Shown one piece after another: positions 1 to 8,869 of a DNA stretch of 64,000 nt. Below the pieces are notes generated by a model. It was given only the letters and a program-made list of their open reading frames with translations, was not told where the DNA came from and did no database searches. Numbering within the stretch: position 1 is the stretch's first letter; every line of letters starts with the position of its first letter. The position numbers and the translations under genes were made by a program. The stretch lies in contig NZ_CP048795.1 in NCBI RefSeq assembly GCF_011006175.1, positions 992,001 to 1,056,000 on the forward strand. The letters are read 5' to 3'. Origin of the DNA: Hydrogenobacter sp. T-8 (GTDB taxonomy: Bacteria > Aquificota > Aquificia > Aquificales > Aquificaceae).

Positions 1-432
1 GATGCAGAGGTCTACGTGCATCCCTATTCAGGCGAGGCAGGAGCTATAGGTTCAGCACTTATCGCACTTGAGCATTACCAAAAACATGGAAAGACTTCCT
101 TTAGAGGCTTTGAAAGCATAGAGAGGCTCACCTACAGGTCCACCACTTCAAAGGACACAGTGTGTCATTGGTGTCCTGTAAACTGTCAGAGGAGCTTTAT
201 AGATGTTTACATAGGCGAGGGTGAGGGAAGACCTTGGAGCAAAGTTCCACTTGAGGCAGGATGGGTAAGGCTTATTGTTAACAACGCCTGCCCGAAGGGT
301 CTTGTGGAAGACGAAAGAGAGCTAAAGGCAGTCAAAGAAAAGATGGAGAGGTTAAAGCATGAATTTCCTAACCTCGCTGACTTTGTTAAAAAGGAGGCCT
401 TTAAAGTCCCAAGGGGACAGAAGGTCCATTAA
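1..432 (+). CDS. BadF/BadG-type activase large protein, C-terminal part (5' partial)
   Basis: The frame is open from base 1, so the start lies outside the window; 143 codons remain. The residues resemble the middle of large BadF/BcrA-type ATPase proteins (2-hydroxyacyl-CoA dehydratase activator family), where an activase region is followed by a DUF2229 region. A CHWCPVNCQR stretch gives two cysteines that could bind a metal or iron-sulfur cluster. The frame stops at 432, just where family members continue into DUF2229. The next reading frame (359-1525) carries exactly that continuation, so the two are either one gene broken by a single-base change near the G run at 413-416, or two overlapping genes. 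Physiological substrate unknown. Confidence 0.6.
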   Translation, partial: DAEVYVHPYSGEAGAIGSALIALEHYQKHGKTSFRGFESIERLTYRSTTSKDTVCHWCPVNCQRSFIDVYIGEGEGRPWSKVPLEAGWVRLIVNNACPKGLVEDERELKAVKEKMERLKHEFPNLADFVKKEAFKVPRGQKVH

Positions 433-1525
433 GGTAGGTATCCCTAAGTTCCTCAACATATGGGGCACTCACCAATTTTGGGTGGGCTTTTTCCAAAGCC
501 TTGGCGTGGGCAGGATAGTCTTTAGCTCAGACACCTCTGAGGAGCAATACAGAGAATATGGAAAGGGTAGAATAACCATGGACTCCTGCTTTCCTGTAAA
601 GGCTCTCGCAGGGCATATGGGCGAGCTTCTTCACAAGGATATAAACCTGCTTTTTGTTCCCATGATATACTCCCTGCCATCCTTTCTCAAGGGTCATGTG
701 GTGGATACTCTCTCTTGTACTCGGGTAATGATGAGCGTGGAGAATATAAAGGCTGGCTTTTTGAGGGAGAGAAAGGAGTTTGAAGAAAGGGGAATAGCCT
801 TTGTTTCTCCCTTTGTGCCTTTTGCAGAACCTGAACTTCTTCCCAAGTATCTGTGGGAGTCCTTAAAGGAGCATATTCCGGGTCTTACTCTTGAAGAGAC
901 CGCAAGAGCGGTAAAAGAAGGCTTTAGAGCCCTTGAGGACTTTGAAAGAAAAATGAGAGAAAAGAGCCTTGAGATAATAAGGTGGTGCGTAAAAAACAAC
1001 AGACCTGCCATCCTTGTCCTTGCAAGACCTTACCATATGGACCCTGGCATAGGGCATGATATAGATGGAGAATTCCAACAGTATGGCTTTCCTGTGCTTT
1101 GGTATAACTACCTACCCTTAGATGACTGGCTCTTGGAGTGGCTCTTTAGCAAGGAGATAAGGGCTGGCATAATAAGGAGCTACTTTGATATCTCAGATGT
1201 GTGGACTTCCTCATACAGCTCAAACACCAACGAGATAATATGGGGAGCAAAGTTTTCTGCGAGGCTTCCGTGGATAACGGGAGTCATAAGGCTTTCCAGC
1301 TACGAGTGTGGCATGGACCAGCCAACCTTTACACCAGTGCAGAAGATAGTGGAGAGTTCTGGGACGCTCTTTTTCAAGTTCGGAGAGTTAGATGAGACAA
1401 AGCCTGCAGGTAGTGTAAAGATAAGAGTGGAAACCATAGTCTACTACTTGGAAAAGTATTCACAGGACATCATAAAGAAAAAACTCAGCAGGCTTGGAGC
1501 TGTGCCTTCGCAACTTTTGGTTTAA
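359..1525 (+). CDS. DUF2229-type protein, downstream half of the activase
   Basis: Reads KVGIPKFLNIW from about residue 26, then CFPVKALAGHMGEL and ARPYHMDPGIGHDI, which are typical of the DUF2229/COG3580-type region that normally follows a BadF ATPase domain. The first 24 or so residues are out of frame with the better family match in the preceding frame, so the annotated start (ATG 359, GGAG about 12 bases upstream) may be artificial. If independent, it would be translated by coupling with the upstream gene across a 74-base overlap. Role inferred only as a partner or domain of an ATP-driven [4Fe-4S] electron activator. Confidence 0.6.
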   Translation: MNFLTSLTLLKRRPLKSQGDRRSIKVGIPKFLNIWGTHQFWVGFFQSLGVGRIVFSSDTSEEQYREYGKGRITMDSCFPVKALAGHMGELLHKDINLLFVPMIYSLPSFLKGHVVDTLSCTRVMMSVENIKAGFLRERKEFEERGIAFVSPFVPFAEPELLPKYLWESLKEHIPGLTLEETARAVKEGFRALEDFERKMREKSLEIIRWCVKNNRPAILVLARPYHMDPGIGHDIDGEFQQYGFPVLWYNYLPLDDWLLEWLFSKEIRAGIIRSYFDISDVWTSSYSSNTNEIIWGAKFSARLPWITGVIRLSSYECGMDQPTFTPVQKIVESSGTLFFKFGELDETKPAGSVKIRVETIVYYLEKYSQDIIKKKLSRLGAVPSQLLV

Positions 1526-1537
1526 AATGAGAATATA

Positions 1538-2716
1538 ATGCATTCATTTTTCACCACCGCTTACTTTGAATTTGCCTTTATACTGCTCCTTGCGGTTTTG
1601 CTGGGTCTTTTGGGTCTTGTGCTTCGCCAACCTCTCATTATAGCTTACATAATCCTTGGCATTTTGCTTGGTCCCTCTGGCTTTGGGCTTGTTAAGGCAC
1701 AGGACACGGTAGATATTTTGGCTCAAGTAGGCGTTGCGGTGCTTCTCTTTCTTGTAGGTTTGGAACTAAACCCTCAGTATGTGCGTAGACTTGGTGCGGT
1801 GGCGGTAGCCACTGGCTTGGGTCAGATAATCTTTACCAGTGTTATAGGCTTTTTTATAATCTTGCTTCTTGGCAAACTGCTCCTTTTCTTCTTTATAGAC
1901 CTTGGCACTAAGTTTGACTTTTCTGTAATTCGCATGGACTGGCACATTGCGGTTATTCTGTCCCTATTTGTTCTAATTGGCAACCCTCTTATTGTTATGG
2001 TGATAATGGGTATTATGGGATACAGGAAGAAAACAGGCTTCTTGGCAGGTCTTACAGTGGCACAGATAAGCGAGTTCTCCATAATCTTCGTGGCTATGGG
2101 TATGTCCTTAGGTCATGTGGGAATGGACGCCCTTAGCATAACCACCATGGTGGGTCTTATAACCATAGCCCTTTCCACTTATATGATACTCTACTCCCAT
2201 AAGTTATATAAATGGCTTGAGCCTTATCTTAGTGTTTTTGAAAAGAGGACACCTCATGCAGAGCTAAGGTTTGAAAAGCTCTTTTCTGAAGAAAGACCAG
2301 TGGAGGTTGTCATATTTGGACTTGGCAGGCTCGGTGGCGAGCTCTTAGAGCACTGTAAGGAGATGGGTATAAACGCCATAGGCTTGGACTACAACCCTTC
2401 AAGGGTAGGTGAGCTTAGAGAAAAGGGACTGCCTGCCTACTTTGGCTCTGCGGAGGACAAAACAACCTTGGAAGAGCTACCTATAAGTCAGTCCAGCATA
2501 ATAGTTATAACCGTCCCAGAGCTGGAAGACATAAAGACACTGGTAAATAACCTAAGGGACATGGACTACAAGGGCAAAATAATAGCGGTCGCAAGGTCTC
2601 AAAAGGATGCGGAGAAGTTAGAAAAGATGGGAATATACAGGGTAATAAATCCCTACTACTACGCCTTTGAGGAGCTTGTAAAGGAGTTTGTAAGCCATGT
2701 TGGTGCTAAAAGATAA
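1538..2716 (+). CDS. Kef/CPA2-type cation:proton antiporter with TrkA-N domain, internally shortened
   Basis: Membrane protein with a C-terminal nucleotide-binding domain (VVIFGLGRLGGELLEH, a Rossmann GxGxxG at about residue 240) typical of KefB/KefC regulators. The N-terminal helices (LILGILLGPSGFG type motif, then VGLELNP) and the late helices (LLFFFIDLG, GLTVAQISEFSI) match the CPA2 exchanger family. The usual middle part, including the FSST and GAFLAG helices, is absent: residue about 111 of SVIGFFIILLLG joins directly to LLLFFFIDLG. Family members are about 550-600 residues; this has 392. The frame is kept, so the protein is made but may not transport. A TAAAAT box at 1523-1528, nine bases before ATG, suggests a leaderless start. 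Confidence 0.75.
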   Translation: MHSFFTTAYFEFAFILLLAVLLGLLGLVLRQPLIIAYIILGILLGPSGFGLVKAQDTVDILAQVGVAVLLFLVGLELNPQYVRRLGAVAVATGLGQIIFTSVIGFFIILLLGKLLLFFFIDLGTKFDFSVIRMDWHIAVILSLFVLIGNPLIVMVIMGIMGYRKKTGFLAGLTVAQISEFSIIFVAMGMSLGHVGMDALSITTMVGLITIALSTYMILYSHKLYKWLEPYLSVFEKRTPHAELRFEKLFSEERPVEVVIFGLGRLGGELLEHCKEMGINAIGLDYNPSRVGELREKGLPAYFGSAEDKTTLEELPISQSSIIVITVPELEDIKTLVNNLRDMDYKGKIIAVARSQKDAEKLEKMGIYRVINPYYYAFEELVKEFVSHVGAKR

Positions 2717-3353
2717 ACTACCCTCTGCCAGAGATGCGCGCATATACATGTCTGTGGAAAGAACATACCTTGGCTATGTCAGGCTTGCCCTATACACCTT
2801 GTCCTTTGGAGTATTTCTCAGAAAGTTGGAGACACTGGCTGTCATTACCCAAAAGATACATGCTTCTGTGCTTCTTGAATGGACCGCCAAAGTCTCTGGA
2901 GTTATAGGAGTTTTTATGATTATCGCAGGTTTAATTACCTTCTACTTAGACATAAAATACATAGAAGGAGGTATTCCTGTGCATCCAAAGGAAGTTACAG
3001 ACCCAAGGATTTACATGGCAGCGGAGAGGACCTTTCTTGCTTGGGTGAGGACTGCCATAGCCCTTATAGTTTTTGGCTTTGTTATAGAGAAGTTTGAGTT
3101 TTTCCTGCTTCAGCTTGAAAAGGTTTTTAACATTCACCTTGCGGAAGAGCACCACAGGCTTGTAGGCATAGGTATCTTTGTTATAGTGGTTGGCTTGCTT
3201 ACCTTAATCCTTGGCATGGCTAACTTCTACAGAACTATACAGCAGGTTGACAAAGGCTTCTATAGGACACACACTTGGCTTTACAAGGCTTATGGAGTGG
3301 TTATATTTATAGCCTGCTTGGTGCTAACCTTCTATGTGCTGAAGGTAATATAG
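2697..3353 (+). CDS. Tandem DUF202 (YidH-type) membrane protein
   Basis: Two copies of the DUF202 motif are visible: DARIYMSVERTYLGYVRLA near residue 14 and DPRIYMAAERTFLAWVRTA near residue 101. Each is followed by hydrophobic segments (about six membrane spans in total), and a further pair of spans closes the protein. DUF202 proteins usually carry one copy in 100-120 residues, so this 218-residue protein looks like an internal duplication. The start overlaps the antiporter end by 20 bases, so both are co-expressed. Function of the family is not established. Confidence 0.75.
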   Translation: MLVLKDKLPSARDARIYMSVERTYLGYVRLALYTLSFGVFLRKLETLAVITQKIHASVLLEWTAKVSGVIGVFMIIAGLITFYLDIKYIEGGIPVHPKEVTDPRIYMAAERTFLAWVRTAIALIVFGFVIEKFEFFLLQLEKVFNIHLAEEHHRLVGIGIFVIVVGLLTLILGMANFYRTIQQVDKGFYRTHTWLYKAYGVVIFIACLVLTFYVLKVI

Positions 3354-3369
3354 GTTAAAATTTAAAGCC

Positions 3370-5076
3370 ATGAAAAGCTATGACGTAGTGGTTATAGGTG
3401 CCGGTGGTGCTGGTCTTCGCACCGCTATAGAGTGTGCAAGGGACCCATCCATAAGGGTGGCGGTGGTTTCAAAGGTCTACCCCACAAGGTCTCATACAGG
3501 TGCAGCACAAGGGGGTCTAAACGCTGCCCTTGGAAATGCGGTTCCTCAAGATAACCCGGAAGCCCACGCCTTTGATACCATAAAGGGTTCTGACTTTTTG
3601 GCGGACCAAGATGCAGTCTACTTTATGTGCAGGCATGCACCCGAGGTGGTCTATGAGCTTGACCGTTGGGGTGTGCCCTTTTCAAGGATGGAGGATGGCA
3701 GGATAGCCCAAAGACCCTTTGGTGGTGCATCTTTTCCAAGGACTGTTTACTCCGCAGACAGGACGGGACATGTGCTTTTGCACACCCTTTTTGAGCAGGC
3801 ACTTGCCAGAGAAAACATAGACTTTTTCAACGAGTTTTTCCTTCTTGACCTTATCCACGACGGACAGAGGGTCAAGGGTGTGTCCCTATACGATATAAAA
3901 AACGGAGAGGTGGTAAACCTAAAGGCTAAGGCGGTAGTCCTTGCCACAGGTGGCTTTGCACGCATATACTGGCAAAGAAGCACCAACGCAATAGGTAACA
4001 CGGGAGATGGTGTGGCGGTAGCTCTTCTTAATGGTCTCCCCCTAAAGGATATAGAGTTTATCCAGTTTCATCCCACAGGTCTTGCCAAAACTGGCATACT
4101 GCTTTCAGAAGCCTGTAGAGGAGAAGGAGGCTACCTAATAAACAAACTAGGCGAGCGCTTTATGGCAAGGTATGCACCAGAGAAGATGGAGCTCGCACCA
4201 CGGGACATGGTCTCAAGAGCCATAGAATACGAGATAAGGGAAGGCAGGGGCTTTGGAGAGGGGACCTCCGCCTACGTGCTTTTGGACCTAAGACATCTTG
4301 GAGAAGAGAAGATAAAGGAAAGACTACCTCAGGTGCGTCAGCTTGCTATAGACTTTGAGGGTGTTGACCCAGTTTACGACCCTGTGCCCATAAGACCCAC
4401 TGCCCACTACTGCATGGGTGGCATACACATAGAAAACTACATGACCTCCTCCACACCCCTTGAGGGTCTTTATGCAGTAGGTGAGTGTGCCTGCGTGTCC
4501 GTGCATGGTGCCAACAGACTTGGAGGAAACTCCCTTATAGAACTTCTGGTCTTTGGAAAGTTCTGTGGCATATCCGCAAGGGAATACGCCAAACAGGTGG
4601 ATTTTCTTGAGCTTTCAGAGGGAGAAAAGGCTAAGGGTAAAGAGCTTATAGAGGGTCTTATGAAAAGAGAAGGCTACGAAAAACTCGCGGACATAAGGAG
4701 GAAGATGGGCGAGATAACTTGGGAAAAGATGGGTATATTCAGGGATGAGAAGTCCCTACAAAGTGCTTACGAGGAGCTTTCTGAACTTTTAGAGCGTTGG
4801 GAGAACATTCCAGTGGTGGACAAAAGCAAGGTCTTTAACACAAACCTTATAGAGGTGCTTGAGCTAAGAAACATGCTACACCTTGCAAGAGCGGTAGCCT
4901 ACTGTGCCCTCCACAGGAGAGAGTCAAGAGGTGGACACTACAGAGAGGACTATCCAGAGAGGGATGATGAAAACTTCTTAAAGCATACATTGGTTTGGCA
5001 AGAAGGAGACAAGCTCAAGATAGACTACGCAGAGGTAAAGATAACCCAGCACCAACCTGCGGAGAGGAAATATTGA
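3370..5076 (+). CDS. frdA: Fumarate reductase/succinate dehydrogenase flavoprotein subunit
   Basis: 568 residues, the usual SdhA/FrdA length. GAGGAGLRTA near the N-terminus binds FAD; SHTGAAQGG carries the histidine that normally takes covalent FAD; QFHPTGL, RGEGGYL and HGANRLGGNSL are the substrate-site motifs. It interconverts fumarate and succinate at the membrane. In an organism using the reductive TCA cycle, reduction of fumarate is the expected direction, which is inference. No iron-sulfur or anchor subunit lies nearby, so the complex is encoded at several loci. TAAAAT at 3356-3361 is eight bases before ATG and no ribosome binding site is seen. The stop overlaps the next ATG. Confidence 0.95.
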   Translation: MKSYDVVVIGAGGAGLRTAIECARDPSIRVAVVSKVYPTRSHTGAAQGGLNAALGNAVPQDNPEAHAFDTIKGSDFLADQDAVYFMCRHAPEVVYELDRWGVPFSRMEDGRIAQRPFGGASFPRTVYSADRTGHVLLHTLFEQALARENIDFFNEFFLLDLIHDGQRVKGVSLYDIKNGEVVNLKAKAVVLATGGFARIYWQRSTNAIGNTGDGVAVALLNGLPLKDIEFIQFHPTGLAKTGILLSEACRGEGGYLINKLGERFMARYAPEKMELAPRDMVSRAIEYEIREGRGFGEGTSAYVLLDLRHLGEEKIKERLPQVRQLAIDFEGVDPVYDPVPIRPTAHYCMGGIHIENYMTSSTPLEGLYAVGECACVSVHGANRLGGNSLIELLVFGKFCGISAREYAKQVDFLELSEGEKAKGKELIEGLMKREGYEKLADIRRKMGEITWEKMGIFRDEKSLQSAYEELSELLERWENIPVVDKSKVFNTNLIEVLELRNMLHLARAVAYCALHRRESRGGHYREDYPERDDENFLKHTLVWQEGDKLKIDYAEVKITQHQPAERKY

Positions 5077-5720
5077 TGGACCCACAAACCGCGGTAGTAG
5101 CCTTACCAGCCCTTATGATGGCTGTTATTTTGCACGAATACGCCCACGGATGGGTTGCCTATAAGATGGGAGACCCAACCGCCAAGGAGTTCGGCAGGCT
5201 AACCCTAAACCCCATACCCCACATAGACCTATTGGGCACTATAATCCTCCCGGGCATGCTCATGCTTATAGGTTCTCCCATACTCTTTGGCTGGGCAAAG
5301 CCTGTGCCCATAAACCCCCTCAGGTTTAGAGACCTTAGAGTAGGAACTTTTTTTGTTTCCATAGCGGGTATAGTGATGAACGTATGGCTTGCTTTGGTTT
5401 TTGCCTTCCTCTATCGGACCATAAGGGAAGGCTATCTGAACTTTCTGAGTGACGCTATACTCATACCCCTTGCCCTCTTCTCCGCTAATGCGGTTTTGAT
5501 AAACTTGGTGCTTGCCTTCTTTAACGCCATCCCTATACCACCCCTTGATGGAAGCCGGGCGGTGATGAGCTTTTTTTCCGTGAGATACTGGGAGCTCTTC
5601 TATAGGTTTGAGATGTATGGCTTTCTTATAATCACCCTTCTCCTTTTCACTGGTATCCTCGGAAGAGTCATATTTCCCCCAATTCTATTTCTTTGGAAAT
5701 ATCTTTTAGGTAGGCTATGA
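5076..5720 (+). CDS. Site-2 protease family (M50) membrane zinc metalloprotease
   Basis: 214 residues with HEYAHGW (HExxH zinc motif) in the first membrane segment and NAIPIPPLDG, the second M50 signature that supplies the aspartate ligand. This is the short PDZ-less form common in thermophiles; substrates are unknown. The start was set at the ATG overlapping the frdA stop (TGATG) with GGAGAGG about eight bases upstream; a longer in-frame extension to 4995 lies inside frdA and was rejected. The end overlaps the next gene by ATGA, so frdA, this gene and the next are coupled. Confidence 0.85.
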   Translation: MDPQTAVVALPALMMAVILHEYAHGWVAYKMGDPTAKEFGRLTLNPIPHIDLLGTIILPGMLMLIGSPILFGWAKPVPINPLRFRDLRVGTFFVSIAGIVMNVWLALVFAFLYRTIREGYLNFLSDAILIPLALFSANAVLINLVLAFFNAIPIPPLDGSRAVMSFFSVRYWELFYRFEMYGFLIITLLLFTGILGRVIFPPILFLWKYLLGRL

Positions 5721-6145
5721 GGTCTTGGGTTTACTACATAGAGATATCCGCATACTATCAAAAAGGTAGTAGGGAAAGGGCATCCGCCGTCTATGTGGTT
5801 GCTCTGCCAGAGGACAAGCCCTTGAACCCAGTGGACATGGAATGCTACGCCTCTGAATACGCGCCGGTGAGGCTGGCAATAGAGCATGGCATGGCTTACG
5901 CCATAGGCTTTGACGAAGAGATTAAAAATCCACAGGACTACGACCTCATGGGCTACAGGGAGGACATGGAGCTTTATGTATTCAAGGAAGGACTTAGTTT
6001 CAAAGAAGGACTTGAAAGAGTCTATCGGCTTTTATACGAAAGCATAGAAAAGGAAGACCTTGTAGCCATAGAGCCTGTGGTGGATGTGGGAAGTCCACCA
6101 AAGGAGCTGATGTTTGAATGCCTTAAGAGGGCAATTTCAACTTAG
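5717..6145 (+). CDS. Unknown protein, 142 residues
   Basis: Soluble, mixed-charge protein that I do not recognise. It starts by ATGA overlap with the M50 protease and ends nine bases into the converging nuclease gene. The sequence is rich in tyrosine and glutamate (for example YREDMELYVFKEG) and has no signal peptide, cysteine motif or membrane span. Coupling to a membrane protease suggests a shared process, which is inference only. Confidence 0.6.
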   Translation: MRSWVYYIEISAYYQKGSRERASAVYVVALPEDKPLNPVDMECYASEYAPVRLAIEHGMAYAIGFDEEIKNPQDYDLMGYREDMELYVFKEGLSFKEGLERVYRLLYESIEKEDLVAIEPVVDVGSPPKELMFECLKRAIST

Positions 6146-6619
6146 CCCCTTTTCAAAGTCCTCCGGCTTTATGTTTTCAAGCCACTCCTTTAATTTTTCC
6201 TTCTCCTCTTCCTCTTCTGGCTTCGGCACCTTGGACTTTTCAAGCACCTCTTCCTCTACAAATACAGGAGCATCAAACCTCAAGGCAAGGTTTATAGCAT
6301 CGCTCGGTCTTGAGTCTATTACTATAAGGTTGTTGCCCTGCAGGAGGTGAAGCTCCGCATAGTAAGTGCTATCTCTAAGGTCGTTTATGACCACCTTTTC
6401 CAGCCTCGCTCCCATGTTTTCTATGATGCTTTTTGTAAGCTCATAGGTCATAGGTCTTGGGGGCTCAATGTTTTGAAGTTGACGCACTATGCTGTCCGCC
6501 TCAAAGATACCTATCCATATGGGTAAAAGTATCTCTTCGTTGTCCTTAGCCTTAAGCACTACTATGGGCATTTGAGATACAGGGTCAAGGGTCACTCCGT
6601 GCACCACCATCTCAATCAT
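6137..6619 (-). CDS. Bifunctional nuclease (BFN/DUF151) domain protein
   Basis: 160 residues. The first 130 match the DUF151/BFN fold: VVLKAKDNEEILLPIWIG, RPMTYELTKSIIENMGA and IDSRPSDAINLALR are typical. The tail is strongly acidic (a run of six glutamates near residue 136) and charged. BFN proteins in plants and thermophiles have been linked to DNase/RNase activity; the cellular role in bacteria is open. Transcribed toward and overlapping the unknown gene at 5717-6145 by nine bases. Confidence 0.85.
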   Translation of the reverse strand: MIEMVVHGVTLDPVSQMPIVVLKAKDNEEILLPIWIGIFEADSIVRQLQNIEPPRPMTYELTKSIIENMGARLEKVVINDLRDSTYYAELHLLQGNNLIVIDSRPSDAINLALRFDAPVFVEEEVLEKSKVPKPEEEEEKEKLKEWLENIKPEDFEKGLS

Positions 6620-6681
6620 GGCAGACCTCCATGTATAAATTTACTCCTCTCCTTACCTGTAGCAATATGAAGTGTAAGTGT

Positions 6682-7992
6682 TTATCCTATTGCCCTTAGG
6701 ACTTCACACTCCATATTAAAGGGCTTTGAGCTTAGCACTTTTACCTTTACCAACTTTCCGAGCAGGCTCTCCTTTCCATTAAGGGTAGCCCACCGGTTTG
6801 TTCTCGTCCTGCCCATGAGCTTTCCATCTTCGTAGCTCTCTATCAAAACCTCCTGCTCTGTCCCCTCGTAGGACTTGGCTATCTCTGATAGTATCCTCTT
6901 TTGCAATTCAAGAAGTCTTGACATCCTCTGGGTTTTTATCTCATCAGGAATCTGCCCTTCCATGCTATAGGCTGGTGTGTCTGGTCTTGGTGAGTATTTA
7001 AAGGAGAAAACCTGTTCAAACCTCACCTTTTCTAAAATATCCAAAGTATCCTCAAAGTCTTCTTCCGTTTCTGTGGGAAAGCCTACTATTATGTCAGTGG
7101 AGAAGGTTATACCCTTCACATATTCTCTCAGCATTTGGACCTTTTCAAGATATTCCTCCTTTGTATAACCCCTGTCCATGAGCTTGAGTATCCTTGTGGA
7201 ACCTGCTTGGACTGGTAGGTGTATATGCTCGCAAACTTGAGGTATCTCTCCCATAGCTTTGGCGATGCCCTCTGTTAGGTCTTTGGGATGTCCGGTGGTA
7301 AACCTAATCCTTTCCACACCGGGGATTTCCGCAACTCTGTAAAGTAATTCTTCAAAGGGAATACCAAGGTCCTGCCCCCATGCGGTCACGTTCTGACCAA
7401 GCAAATGTATTTCCCTCACACCATCTAACACAAGGCTTTTGACCTCCGATAGTATGCTTTCGAGACTTCTTGACCTTTGCCTGCCTCTTGTTTTTGGCAC
7501 CACACAGTAGGTGCAGTTTTTATCACAACCCTTCATTACCGTCACGTAGGCACAGAACTTGTTGTCCCTTACCGTAGGATATTCCCACAACTTGTCTTCG
7601 TCCTCTGGTGGGTTTTCAAGGATGGCTATAGCCTTATATCCTGCCTGAGCTTGCTGAATTAACTCTGGAAGCTGGTGCATGTTAAAGCTGGAGAACATAA
7701 GGTCCACCATGGGAGCCTTTTGCACCAGCTCCTCTCCCATCCTTTGGGCAAGGCATCCGCATACGCCTATGATAGCCCCCGGGTTTTTCTCCTTTATCTT
7801 CTTGTATTCTCCCAGGTGGGAGTAGACCTTCTGGTCGGGCTTTTCCCTTATGGTGCAGGTGTTTATGAGGATTATGTCCGCCTCTTCCCAGCTTTGCGAG
7901 GGCTCATAGCCCATGCTCTGCAGTATGCCCTTGAGCCTCTCTGAGTCATTAAAGTTCATCTGGCATCCAAAGGTTTTTATGAAGTACTTCAT
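6682..7992 (-). CDS. miaB: tRNA-2-methylthio-N6-dimethylallyladenosine synthase
   Basis: 436 residues with the full methylthiotransferase layout: UPF0004 N-terminal domain starting KTFGCQMN with three cluster cysteines, the radical-SAM motif CDKNCTYC, and a C-terminal TRAM domain. It adds the methylthio group to i6A37 in tRNAs reading UNN codons. The start was placed at MKYFIKTFGCQMN; the frame runs 31 codons further upstream but that part lies inside the divergent gene. Only 19 bases separate this ATG from the divergent ATG at 8012; a TAAATT box (8006-8001) sits eight bases before ATG. Confidence 0.93.
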   Translation of the reverse strand: MKYFIKTFGCQMNFNDSERLKGILQSMGYEPSQSWEEADIILINTCTIREKPDQKVYSHLGEYKKIKEKNPGAIIGVCGCLAQRMGEELVQKAPMVDLMFSSFNMHQLPELIQQAQAGYKAIAILENPPEDEDKLWEYPTVRDNKFCAYVTVMKGCDKNCTYCVVPKTRGRQRSRSLESILSEVKSLVLDGVREIHLLGQNVTAWGQDLGIPFEELLYRVAEIPGVERIRFTTGHPKDLTEGIAKAMGEIPQVCEHIHLPVQAGSTRILKLMDRGYTKEEYLEKVQMLREYVKGITFSTDIIVGFPTETEEDFEDTLDILEKVRFEQVFSFKYSPRPDTPAYSMEGQIPDEIKTQRMSRLLELQKRILSEIAKSYEGTEQEVLIESYEDGKLMGRTRTNRWATLNGKESLLGKLVKVKVLSSKPFNMECEVLRAIG

Positions 7993-8011
7993 GGTGATAA
8001 AATTTAGTTCA

Positions 8012-8869
8012 ATGGAGGAAAGAAGACCAGAGGTAGTAGAAGAAAGCATATGGGTAGCAGGAGAAGCCATCAAAAAAGCCCCCAAGCTATACGGTGTGCC
8101 TACTGGTGTGGAGGGTCTTGATGAACTCTTCTTTACTTCAGAGGTTCAAGGGGGAAAGCCCGTAAAAAAGCCCCTTGGAGGTATACCCGCCTATTCGGTT
8201 GTAAACATAACAGGTGTCTCCGACACAGGCAAAAGCCTTATGGCGGAGCAGTATACGGTAATGCAGGCAAGCAGGGGTGAAGCGGTAGCTTTTATAACGG
8301 TGGAATCCCCCGCTCACTTTACCGTCGCTGGGATTAGAGAGAGGGCAAAAGCTATGGGTATGGACTTTGAAAACATAGAAGAGCGTATTATCCTTATAGA
8401 TGCTGCAAGCCATGGCAGGTTAAGAGAAAACATCCCAGACCTCCTGGCAACCCTGGCTCATGTGATAAAGACTTACAAGGTCAAGCACACGGTTATAGAC
8501 TCAGTCACAGGGCTATACGAAGCCAAGGAGATGCAGGCAAGGCTTGTGGTGCGTCAGCTCTTTAACTTTATGAAAAAGTGGTATCAGACCGCCCTTTTTG
8601 TCTCTCAGAAAAGGAGCGGACACGAGGAGCTTACCGCAGAGGCGGCGGGTGGCTATGCCATAAGCCATATAGTGGACTGCTCCATGGTGCTTTCCAAAGA
8701 CCTCGTGCTCACACAAGCCCAGTCTAAGCTCTACAAAAAGCCCATAGGGGATGTGGTTCGCCTCTTTCGCATAGATGGCTGTAGGCTCTGCGGGCATGAT
8801 ACAAGAACGCACCTTATGGAAATAACAGAAACAGGTCTTGTAAGGATTGGACCACCGCTGAGTGGATGA
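8012..8869 (+). CDS. KaiC-like RecA-family ATPase
   Basis: 285 residues. GVSDTGKSL is the Walker A loop and HTVIDSVTGLYE holds the Walker B region, in the order seen in single-domain KaiC/RadA-like ATPases. The C-terminus has a CRLCGH motif that could hold zinc with nearby histidine. The target is unknown; related proteins act as circadian-clock-like or signalling ATPases or in recombination. It overlaps the next gene, a PP2C phosphatase, by ATGA, so the two are made together, and a regulatory pair is plausible. TAAAAT at 7998-8003 is eight bases upstream of ATG, with no ribosome binding site. Confidence 0.8.
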   Translation: MEERRPEVVEESIWVAGEAIKKAPKLYGVPTGVEGLDELFFTSEVQGGKPVKKPLGGIPAYSVVNITGVSDTGKSLMAEQYTVMQASRGEAVAFITVESPAHFTVAGIRERAKAMGMDFENIEERIILIDAASHGRLRENIPDLLATLAHVIKTYKVKHTVIDSVTGLYEAKEMQARLVVRQLFNFMKKWYQTALFVSQKRSGHEELTAEAAGGYAISHIVDCSMVLSKDLVLTQAQSKLYKKPIGDVVRLFRIDGCRLCGHDTRTHLMEITETGLVRIGPPLSG

